DNA of 64,000 nt, taken from contig CM049318.1 in NCBI GenBank assembly GCA_026874595.1, positions 38,155,956-38,219,955 on the forward strand, in the 5' to 3' direction. The notes beneath the pieces are model-generated. The model saw nothing but the letters and a program-made list of their open reading frames with translations, was not told the DNA's origin and did not search any database. Position 1 is the first letter of the stretch; each line of letters starts with the position of its first letter. The translations under genes were made by a program, and so were the position numbers. The stretch comes from Sipunculus nudus. Its lineage: Eukaryota > Annelida > Sipuncula > Golfingiida > Sipunculidae. Of the stretch, positions 45,541-56,816 are shown piece by piece.

Positions 45541-48500
45541 ATAATGAATGTTCTGAGCATTTCCTGTTTTCACTTGATACTTTATCAAAAGTATTCACAA
45601 TATGTTGAATTCAAAGCATATAAGGATGATGGTGCTTGGGAGTAAACAAATGGCACCCCAGCTTTCCAGTTGATTCTCTCAATCAGAAATGCCTTAGGAG
45701 CTCCATCAACAACTAAAAAGAGGGGTAGATAGAGATTGGTATCATGAGCAGCAGGATAGCAGTTGGTAGTCTAGCAAAGGTTCAGTGTTTACAGTGTCAA
45801 TATCAACAGATAGCTGGTTGTTGACTCTTTAGTGTTTAAGAACCATGCTCTGAAAGGATTGTAAACTTGTAATTACAAAATAAGACAGGTCTTGTTTAAA
45901 AAGTACTAAATACACATACATTGTAAGAATCATGTAACCAGTGCTCTTAAATTTAAGAATTATGTATCAGGTTGATACTCAGCATCCATCCAGACAGCTT
46001 TTCTTATGGCTGGTCATCACTGAGCACTATAACCCATTGGTCACTTGTGTTCCCATGAGTTTCAACAAAGCAACAAATCCATGTTTATGATCAATTTTGA
46101 GTGGCCTTATTCTAGCTCACTTGCATGGTTAATTGTGCCTTGTTTTCTTTATCCTAGAATTGGTTTAATGTCATTAATGATTTTAGAGTCAATGTACAAC
46201 ACACTGTGTGCCCTGATGGAAATTAAAATGCCACATAGAAAAGTGAAAAACTTTTTATCTGTGTTGTGTAAATGATTCATTGTCCTTAGTTCTTGCAAAC
46301 TTTCATGTTCTTGCAACCTTTCATGTTCTTGCAACCCTAAGACCTATTTGAATATCACATTTTGGGAAAACTTGATGGTCTTCCATGATGAATGTTTCAC
46401 AACAGACAGAGTATAAATTTGTTCTTCAATTAATTTGATCCCCTTAAAAAAACCATCTGATCTTTGCACACCAGGATCTCAAGGTTCTGTCAAAGACTCT
46501 TCCTTTTGTATGGTGTGTTGGACAGCAGTTGTTTCAGTTGAACTTTGACCCTACGGGGCTATATTCAGCAGACCTATGGATCAGCCATTGTGTGTAATAA
46601 GCTACCTTTTCTATTTTTTCTGCCATCCATCATCCATACATCATCTACAGAGTGTTGTCCATCAATTGATGATGCAGACCATTAGCTGAGACAGGTTATT
46701 CTGGTGAATTCTCAGCTGGATAAAAACTTTATATATATACAGACAGACGTATCAGGATTTTTGACACATCCAAACTTGACATAAATGGGATGGACTTTTT
46801 TATCAATTGAACAAAGTTAGGCAGGAATTAGCTTGAACTGTCACCACAAAACAAACTTTGACTGCAGTGACTTCATTCCAACATAGTTTCACAGTATTTC
46901 ATCTGTCTGGGAATGCAGAAGGCCCCAGGTTTGGAGAAGTCAATATTTACCAGCAGTGGACCATTTATGAAATGCTGCAGTTTTAATAACATTTACTTTC
47001 TGTTTATTTGAATTGCCATTTATACAGTTCACAGCTGTGATTACCTCTGTGGGTGCGTTAATTTTATATTTAGTCTACTGGGAGCAAGCGTATAGGCAGT
47101 CGGCATGCATCTGTTTATTGATGACTCACCATAACTGCCAACTCCGCATTAAAAATTGTGATATTCTGGCCTCTAAAGCCAGTTCTCTTTAGACTCAATC
47201 TCTTTAGCATTGGTATAATATCTCTCATGGGGAGGTCATGTCTGGCTAAAACCCCCAAAGCCGGCCAGACGAACATTGGGATGATCCATCGAGGCTGTCT
47301 GTAACCGGCAGTTTGTTTACCTCAAGGACTTTGTCCTGTCGTAGATCTGCTTAAGGTAGTTTTAGATTTGCTCGTGGCCTCCCCTTCCTCACCCAGACTT
47401 TCCATTGGGAATACCTTCTCTGAGCAAATGGTTGTTTTTTGGCTCATATAAGCCAATGAAGTAGGTAGTTCCAGTGTACTGGGTCTAGCTACCGTGACTT
47501 ACTGTCACTATGGAAATTGTCTTTGGTAATTTTTCAAGAATTTGTTGTAGATTGACTAACACAGTTTAATCAAAACTAAAATCATCTGTACAGTGGGCTT
47601 ATTCTTAAATTGCAATCAAGAAACACTCGTTTGAGAGAGAGAGAGAGACAGAGAGAGAGAAGAGAAAGAGAAAGAGAAGAGAGGCTTTTAGAAAGTGATG
47701 AATATTGGTTTTAGGGGTTTGTGTTTTAGTGTGTTTGTTTATGTGTTAGCAATGTGAGTCTGATTATTGGAGATTTGAAACTATATACAGACTATTTATT
47801 ATTTTTGTTAGATGAATATAAGTCCTCCTCATACTGAATCAAGTTGAACATCAGGAATGCAGATAACAAAACAATAACAGAGAGAGAGTGGTGGGCCGTA
47901 ATGCAGGCCAGGGCCCACATTGGTTACATTTTAACACCTGTGGACTCATACTTGATATTAATTCTACCACCTCATTCATACATTTTTCTTGCGAAATCAA
48001 GTGTATTTTGGAGGCAACAGGTTACTGTATGTTAGTTAAAAGAAAGTGTTGGTTTTAGTTTATCAGATTGCAAAGGGGATAAGAAGTTAAATATAAGAAA
48101 AATGTAACAATATCATTTCAAAAGATATCTTTATGTTTATCATAGGAATATTTAATTACAAAATTAACCTAAAAGTAAACTTTAAACAGATTATGATATC
48201 ACTATCAGTCCTGTTGCATGTACAATACAGATGGCAAAGCTACAGTATGTGTGGAAAATTCTATCTTTAAGTTTAGGTTATGCAGAAAAATTGCAGCAAT
48301 TTTAGCTTCAAATGAGGATTGATATGTACTGTTGTTTCTGGCTTGAGGGACATTAGAATGATCCATTGAGGCCGTCTGTCACCTGTAGTTCATTTACACT
48401 TCTAGGACTGTCCAAACATGGTTGATCCAGTGGCTGATCTGGTGAAGTTTATTTCAGATGGGCTTGTGGTCTCTCCTTCCTCATCCAGGCTTTCCATTGG

Positions 48501-49154
48501 GAATATCTGCCCCAGGCAGATGTTTTTTTTTCTCTCCGTAAATAAACAAATGAAGTTGGTAGTTGCAGTTTGTCTGTCCTGGAATTTGTGACGTATATAA
48601 CAAAGATATAGCTACAGTGGGATCTGACAAGAATATTTTTTTCATCGGGGGACCAAGTGCTAAGGCAACAGCCATCTCTTTTACCCAAAGTAAAAATGAT
48701 TGTTTATGGCTCTATAGAACTGAGATGATGGTCACTTTGTGGCCCATCCAACTGATTAAGAAATCTGATGATTTTACAAACATGCCTGCTTTCCATAAAA
48801 CTGACCAGCAACCAGATGGACCATGGAGAAAACATTATTTATTGGGCATTGATTCTTTCATGAAATGCTGCATTTCTGACATATTTCTGCACATTTGCAG
48901 TAACACACTAAGCTCAGTATGTAGATAAAGTAAATTCACACAAGAAATACTGGAATTAGCACTTGTAAATTTGCTCAAACTTAGGGGGGGGAGGGTGGAA
49001 GAATGTGGCATGAAGTTTATTGAAACTTAAAGAATTTGAACTATTTCTTAGATGTGTAGACTCCTTACACAGTGGTTATACACAGTAGTTGTTCCAGATA
49101 CCCTTCGCTTTAACTGCTCCTGCTTTCGATAGTAAGTTTTTCAGGGTTTCTAAA
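45541..49154. other. Intron 4 segment with a dispersed direct repeat
   Basis: Two diverged copies of a ~250-bp segment lie at about 47279-47515 and 48358-48600. A GA tract is at about 47632-47685. No gene was recognised. Confidence 0.55.
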
Positions 49155-49324
49155 CCAGGGCTGGCACAGGGCCTAGAATTGTAATCAGACCAATGAGAGG
49201 GTGGTATTTCATTGTACATCAAACCAGTGGGATGTCCCAGGTTTGAAACCTGGAACTTTATGCACTGTGTGATACCAGGCTTTCATTGGTCTGATTACAG
49301 TTCTTTGGTGTGTGTCCGCCCTGG
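49155..49324. mobile_element. 170-bp foldback element (MITE-like)
   Basis: Arms of about 45 bp (49155-49199 and 49280-49324) are inverted. The outer parts CCAGGGC/GCCCTGG and the inner TGTAATCAGACCAATGA/TCATTGGTCTGATTACA are perfect. The loop contains the palindrome CCAGGTTTGAAACCTGG. No target duplication could be defined. Confidence 0.7.
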
Positions 49325-52300
49325 TGGTGAAAACCAGAGAATCTTGCTATACAAAGCAGTGGTTAAAGTGAAGGAGATTATACAGACCAACTGCAGCATA
49401 TAACTACTGCATGAGGACAGTGCTATCTGTGTGGCAATATCTCTGTTGCTTTCTGTTCAACCCATTATCAGTGGAGCTTGTACTAGGCATTCATCAGTTT
49501 GTTATCATCTTTTGAAATCAATATTTTCAATTCTGGCCAATACTACACTTGAGTGAATGACAGATGGAATTCCCATAGTTTTTGACAGCTGTCATTTGCT
49601 CTTGATTGATGGATGACATTACCGGTCCCGTCTCATTACAATTAGACTTGTAGGAACAAAATTTTCAATTTTAATTTTAATTGAATGGCTGAAAATGAGA
49701 TTGCAGAAACTATTTGGGAAAATAACAGGAATGAGATGAATTTAACAGATGTTGACAGTTGTTTTATTTTAAATTATCATAATATAATCTTGCATTTAGA
49801 GAAAATGTTTCAAATAAACCACACCCAAATCCAAAACAATACTAGAATGTAATTACATTAGAATACTACAATTATGATCACCTTGGGAACTGACCAAATT
49901 GATAAAAGTTTGGGGGTGGTAATATTGGTAAAATTTGTATTTACCTGGATATTATAATTTAGGACAAAAAGTGGTCGTAATTGTGGGGTTGGTTGCAAAT
50001 TTGGGGTGGTCCAAAGGCTGGGTTCCACTGTGCCACTGCTGCCACCAGGATTGATCAACTCACCAAACCTTCTGAGAATCCTTTACAAAACCTTCAGTAA
50101 TCAGGAGATATTAACAGGCTACCAGGAGTTATCTTAATATCAGTTAATGCTACTGATAATATAAATAACATTGGGCTAGTTTTCATATTATTTAGCCTTG
50201 TATTAATGAAGCCAACAAAAGGATTATGATATGCATATGATTTACCTGGCATTATTTTCTTCAGACTCTAAAAATCTTGAATATTGGCTTTGCTAGGAAA
50301 GTATACAATTTTTATTCCCATTGATGCGTTTCTTTGTGTGTGTTTCTGTGTTTGTTCACAACATAACTCACGCAATCATGAATTTTCAGGGCATTTAGAG
50401 AATTGGTCAATGAAGAAAATTAGATTTTGGTGCAGATCCTGAGGATCCTTAGAATGCAGATTATAGTTGACACATTTATCATTTTATATGTTATTTATGC
50501 AGTATGTAGTTATTTCTGTAAGTGATTCTTGTCAGAGCCATCAGATATCATACCAGTCCTCATTTATCTATAACTTATATTGCTGAAGGTACATTCTGCC
50601 AGCCCCGGGAAGCCTGGCCTTGCCACATGTTATTATATTACATACAAATCATATTAAATAAATATAGTATGTCTGTATCATATAACAACATATTATTAAT
50701 ATTATGTAATACTCATCTTATCATCATTTTTCCATTGAAAATATGCTTTCAGACTTTTCTGTATTGCCATTATTAGTATCAGTATTTTTTAAATCACTCC
50801 TAGTTCATTACCACCTGTACATCATTTGGTTGGACAGTAATCAAACAAAGGTTAACATTTACGAGTTTTGAGCTCCAGGCACCATGCGTACCGCGGTGTA
50901 ACAGTGTCATAGGAGAGGGACCTTTTACCTTCACTCAAGTGTTGCATCATAACTAAGTGAGTTTTTCAGGAGCCAGGTGCACTTTGGCAGGTATGGCGTG
51001 TTTTCTCACAGAGGAAGAACTCTTACAGACCTATAACCAGGTCCATTAACAGGTGCTCCACTCAGACAACATGCACTTGTCTAGCTGTTCTCGTGATCCC
51101 ACGTAACCATGGAACAGGAAACGTCATGAGGCATGACATGGGTATTTATGGAGTTTTTAACCTGAGCATCAAACTTGTTGGCTGATGTCATAACCAGGAA
51201 CAAGAGATTTCAGGAAGTTAACAGAATTCAGGGAATTTATGAATTATCATTCAAGAAATTTCAGGAATATTTAGTAGATTGACTCTTATTCTTATTTATG
51301 TAACACTGAACCTGTGTCAGGTGATTTCTTTGAGGTCCACAGTGCCTGCATGACTGTTTTATGTAAAAGTTTGTATTTATTAAAAATTGATTTATTGATT
51401 GAGATTGATTTTCACCATTGTCTTAATCTTTTTACTGCCTGTTTTCTCTTTTTCATTTAGATTTTTATGCTGATAAATTTCATATAAAGTTATAATTACA
51501 TCTATTCTTTGTCTGTACTTTTTTCTGCCCAATGATTGCAGGTTTTTGTTTCGTTTAAATTTGTAGTAGGCAGGGAATTCTGTTGTTTGAAGCTTGGTCA
51601 GATCTCAGAAAGCTCCCTGAATCTCTACAGTGGGAGCTAAAATTACTTAGGACTGCTCATGAGAGCTAGGTTTAATTGTCTGGTTGGTCTGAAACAGTCC
51701 TCCTCCAGGCTTGCATGTTAACCATTTAAATAGCCAGCCTATCAGGCAAATAGAAGTTTCTCTTTGAATGAATATTTCATAATCCACATTTTCATTTATT
51801 TAAAGTTGCAAAGTTTTCTATCTGCAAACTTAAATCTTTACTTTATATTTGTCCAGCAAGACAGTATGTCTTTTATTCCAGACAAAATAGTGGTTAGACA
51901 AAACTGTGAAACTGCAAAGAATTGCACAATGGTCACATTTAATTCATTCCTGTATTTCTATTTATCCATTGCCGTGCAGTATACGGTCATTAGGGCCTGA
52001 CACAAAGCAAAGAATGCTCCAGATAACTGAGAGCAGCGATTATATTTCAGGTGTTTATCTTATTCCACTTGCAATACTCCACTGTCAATGTTCAGTACAA
52101 TCTTGGCTTTATGCCAGCACCCTTTTAGCTGGATACAGCAAAGGCCAACTATGCAGGCAGTAGGTAACTGGAATTATTCAGCACAAATGTAATGTGCGGA
52201 TCGAGTGTTAGGAGTGTAAGGCTGCATGTTTGGAGCTGATATATCTATTTACTTGCTGCAAGGTATATTAAAAAAGCTTGATGTCTGTGACCCAGTGGGT

Positions 52301-53101
52301 TAATGGCATATAGACTGAGCAAGGTGATACCAAGCACTGTAACAAAAGAAATAAACACCTGTATAGATATCCTGAATGATATAGTCATGTGGAAAATGTC
52401 AGTCTATTTTCTACCTGAATTCTGCAGGTATATAATGGTCATCTACAAGGTAAACAACTGTGTGAGTCATCCACCAGTATAAGTCCTAGATAAAGTGAAA
52501 AACATGTATCATGCATGTAATGTAATGGCCGCATGTTTTATAGAGTTACTTTCTTCAAATTCTGTTGGTGGTTATACTGATCTTATACCTATAATCTGCA
52601 GTTAGATATCAATCATATACCAGTATAGGTTCTACATAATGAAAAAAATGCTGTGTGATATTATATATAACTATTAAACATTTTATTTTTATACTTCAAA
52701 AGTTCTCAAAATTCTGTCTGTCCTTAGACTGGTTTTTACCCCAGTGTATGCAGGTAGATATTAAGTATGAACTAAGAGAGATAACAGACAGGGAATATAA
52801 TGGTGCTTTGAAGGTTGCCTTTTGCTGTTTGTATGTATTCTTTATACTTCTTATATTACAAGTTTCAGGCATGAGAAAAAGCTAGCTGTTTCATGTTATG
52901 TAATTGGTGCATGGTACCTTGTGTATCATATTTCATTGTGAGATCACAAAAATAGAACCCTCGCGAAACACCAAAAAAAACCTGCCAATATTAAGCCAAC
53001 TATCTTCAGTAATTGAGAACACATAATTTGTAGTTAAGACAGTAGAATGTATATGAGGCTCCATTGACATTTCATCACATTTCGAATTACTAGTAGGCAA
53101 T
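49325..53101. other. Intron 4 segment, nothing firm recognised
   Basis: AT-rich, with a weak direct similarity between about 52410-52500 and 52590-52650 (CTGCAG...CCAGTATA...AAAAA). No gene or clear element. Confidence 0.4.
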
Positions 53102-53485
53102 GGTGGGATTTGAACCCAGAACCTTTAGCTCTGAAGTTGGACATTTTAATGCAAAGGTGGTATTTGAACAAAGGGCCTGTAGCTCTGAAGTTGGACATTT
53201 TAAATGCAAAGGTGGGATTTGAACCAAGGGCCTGTAGCTCTGAAGTGGGACATTTTAACCCCAAAGATGGGATTTGATCCAAGGGCCTGTGGCCCTGAAG
53301 TTGGATATTTTATCCACAATGGTTGGATTTGAACTGAGGAACTGTAGCTCTGAAGTTGGACATTTTAACCACAGTGGTGGGATTTGAACCTAGGACCTGT
53401 AGTTCTGAAGTAGGATATTTCAAACCACAAAAGTGGGATTTGAACCTGATGCCTGTAGCTCTGAAGTTGGTCATTTTTAACCCTA
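53102..53485 (-). repeat. Seven-copy 55-bp array of tRNA-like A-box/B-box modules
   Basis: Units start at 53102, 53156, 53211, 53266, 53321, 53376 and 53431 (spacing 54, then 55 throughout). On the minus strand the better-preserved units read TGGTTAAAATGTCC (fits A box TRGYNNANNNG), CAACTTCAGAGCTACAGG, then GGTTCAAATCCCACC (fits B box GGTTCRANTCC). This is the head of a tRNA-derived SINE shortened to 55 bp and amplified in tandem. The SINE body is absent. The 82-codon minus-strand ORF over part of it is a repeat artefact. Confidence 0.88.
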
Positions 53486-55071
53486 ATTAAGGCTGCTTTC
53501 TGCCCCTGTTCCTGGCAGCTTGCATGTAGGATACATGGAAATATTCAGATTTCCGAAAAAGCAGTTAATATGATATATCAGCGGCACAAAATTTTGTTCC
53601 TGATGTGCGTGCAGACCACCAATGCAGATACCAGTTGGGAGAAAAAGCTGGATCACATTATTTTTCCCCGGATCATGTTATATAACAATAACATGGTGTT
53701 TTGTTATTGGCTTTGTATGGGTATGTCATGATTATTGATCATGACAACCCATGAGTAGGCCCCTCCAATATATAAACCTCCCCTAGAAAGGGACAACCTC
53801 AGTCGTGTACGATTTTGTGCTTGACATGTGATATCATTCTTTGGCAGAAGTACGAGACGTGCTGGCTCATTCCTGAAATTGGCGTTTTAATGACAGTTGG
53901 TGACGGGTCTGCGGCCAAGATGCCCCAGACAAGCCATCTTCCCTCCAGGTGACCTGGATAATTGGACAGACATACTCGACTTCTGTTCTTATTGCAGGTT
54001 TAGCCATTGTGCCAAGAGTGGGTCACTGACGTTTAGTATTGGCTGTTAATACCTCGAGATCTGGTTCCTTCATGGCACACACCCACTGTATGCTGAATTT
54101 GTTATTTATTATTCTCCTGTTTTGCTTTTGATTATAATAAATATGTTTTTATTCAATAGAAATTAGATTGATTTGTTTCTGGAAAATATCCAGAAAATAT
54201 AATTTAAAAAATATATATGAATGTTTAAAGATGTTATTATTTTTATCTTTTCATCTTTTATATGTTTTTATTTTCATTGAGAGAGTAAGAAAGAGTGGGA
54301 GAAAGAAAGAGAAATGGAGGAGAACAAAACAAAGGGAAAGAAGATGGAAAAAGAAAGAATGAGTTTTTAAAAGCCTTTTGTATAGTTCTGTTAATATGTA
54401 TAGTTTCTTATTCAAGGAGGGGGGGGGGGGGGGGGGGGCAGAAGAACAAAAGGGAGAAATAATAATGGCAGAAAGAATGAAAAGGAACTGGTTTTTGAAA
54501 ATCTTTTTTCATATTTCTGTTTAAATGAGCCAGCAGTTACTTTTGGTATCAGCACATTGTTTCCAATACTTACTTTCATTTGGAAAGTGTCATCTCTTTA
54601 ATCCTATAATTCAGGCTATATAAATCCTAGATGGTAAAATACATGAACATCTTACGGTTATGTATATCACTACCATTTCCTTCATACCATGCATTATTGT
54701 GTACATCAAAGTACAAAATGTGATTTCTTACACTGCTATTGATGGATATATGTTGAGTGGATGTAATGTCCATATTCACAGGATAAAGGGACCCTTAATT
54801 AAATTGTTCACCAGTGAATGCTGTATATATATATTTGATCATGCAAAACCACCATTAGTGTACCCTGGAAAAAGATGATATGTGATTTTGACATGCAAGT
54901 GTCTGGGGCAGCTATTGTTGCATGGACAATGTATGGAACTCTGAGAGAAAAACAGAGAATCACTTTCCTTATTATTTGGAATGATGACTATTTGTTTTCG
55001 TGGTTAGTTATAATAAAGATTATGTTAAAAATTGATACTATGATGGGGAAAAGTTACTGTTAGGTATATTA
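53486..55071. other. Intron 4 segment with a G20 run
   Basis: A run of 20 G lies at 54419-54438, preceded by a purine-rich stretch (about 54280-54365). No gene was recognised. Confidence 0.5.
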
Positions 55072-56816
55072 ATTGTATCCGCCAAAACAGAGTTTTGCAG
55101 ATACTATGTTTTCAGCTGCATGCCGCGGCCGCGGCCGCGGCGTAGGTGTCCGGAGAACTCCTCCGTAACCGCTGGCCGGAATTTTACGAAACCCGGGATT
55201 ATGTTTGGGTCACATGTAAACTGCTGCGCCCCGATTTTGTTTTGACCTCTGACCTTTCCTCTGCGCTCTGCGTCCGTTTGTGCGTCTGTTTCCACACATA
55301 AACCCACATATCTCGGGAACCGTTTGACCGATCAGGAAAATTTTTTTGCACAAATGTAGCCCTTGGAGAGCTTTATAACATACACAAAAAATGGTGGCGC
55401 CACCTGCAACCATGTTTGCACAGTGTCCATCTGTTCCTCTGCCTTGGGTTTAAATCACTCATATCTCTGCAGTGACTAGACTAATTCACCTGAAATTTGG
55501 CATGCTTAAACATCCTGGATAGCTTTTCTGATTTTATGACAGGTGGCGCCACCTACATTCACGTTTATGCTGCAGACATCCAAGCTCATATCTCGGGAAT
55601 TGTTTGACCGATCAGGAAAATTTTTTTGCACAAATGTAGCCCTTGGAGAGCTTTATAACATACACAAAAAATGGTGGCGCCACCTGCAACCATGTTTGCA
55701 CAGTGTCCATCTGTTCGTCTGCCTTGGGTTAAAATCACTCATATCTCTGCAGTGACTTGACTAATTCACCTGAAATTCGGCATGCGTATACATCCTGGAT
55801 AGCTTTTCTGATTTTATGACAGGTGGCGCCACCTACATTCACGTTTATGTTGCAGACATCCAAGCTCATATCTCGGGAACAGTTTGACCGATCAGGAAAA
55901 TTTTTTTGCACAAATGTAGCCCTTGGAGAGCTTTATAACATACACAAAAAATGGTGGCGCCACCTGCAACCATGTTTGCACAGTGTCCATCTGTTCGTCT
56001 GCCTTGGGTTAAAATCACTCATATCTCTGCAGTGACTTGACTAATTCACCTGAAATTTGGCATGCATATACATCCTGGATAGCTTTTCTGATTTTATGAC
56101 AGGTGGCGCCACCTACATTCACTTTTACGCTGCAGACATCCAAGCTCATATCTCGGGAACAGTTTGACCGATTGGGCCAAAATTTTGCATGTGTATAGAT
56201 ATCACATAGCTCTTCATCATACGCAAAACTGGTGGCGCCACCTGCAGCCATTTTTGCACAGCTCCTGTCTGTTTGTCTGCCGTGGGATAAAATCACTCAT
56301 ATCTCGGCAGTGGTTTGACATATCTGCCTGAAATTTTGCAGGTTTATACATCCCCGACAGCTCTCTTGATTTTATGACAGATGGCACCACCTGCATTCTA
56401 GTTTATGCAAAAGACATCCAAGCTCATATCTTGGGAACCGTTTGACCGATTGGGCCAAAGTTTTGCATGTGTATAGTTCTCACTTAGCTCTTTATCATAC
56501 CCAAAACTGGTGGCGTCACCTGCAACCATTTTTGCTCAGCGTCCATCTGTTTGTCTGCCACGGGCTAAAATCACTCATATACATGTAGTGGTTTGACTTA
56601 TCTGCCTTAAATTTTGCATATGTATACAACTTGGACAGCTTTCTGGATTTTGTGGTGGGGGGGCAACCTACATACACAATTTGGCTGCAGACATCCATGC
56701 TAAAATGCAACACTTCACTCTATTTCCCCTTGCCACTCAATCCATGCCTCACTTCACCCGTTCCACTCTGATTTAGGCGGATACACGTAGTCGCTTGTCG
56801 ACTACCCGTATTCTAG
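55072..56816 (+). mobile_element. Helitron-like non-autonomous element with five 280-bp units
   Basis: The left end is ATTGTAT followed by the hairpin CAAAAC-AGA-GTTTTG (55083-55097), GATACTATG and a GC-rich GCCGCGGCC tract. Units anchored on GGTGGCGCCACC fall at 55393, 55673, 55953, 56231 and 56509 (280, 280, 278, 278 bp); the first three are nearly identical. A second copy of the 12-mer sits about 149 bp into each unit. The right end has the hairpin GTAGTCG-CTTGT-CGACTAC, then CCGTATT and CTAG followed by T, as in Helitron 3' ends. It resembles oyster 'pearl' elements in layout. 280 is not divisible by 3, so the repeated ~70-codon ORFs are not one protein. Confidence 0.75.

Noticed and set aside
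53102-53485. CRISPR-like appearance of regularly spaced repeats
   Set aside because: The whole 55-bp unit is repeated with no unique spacers, the genome is eukaryotic, and the unit is a tRNA-like module.
55543-56035. Repeated ~70-codon ORF (55543 and 55823) that looks conserved
   Set aside because: The two are identical because the DNA unit is duplicated. The 280-bp period breaks the frame between units, so there is no repeat protein.
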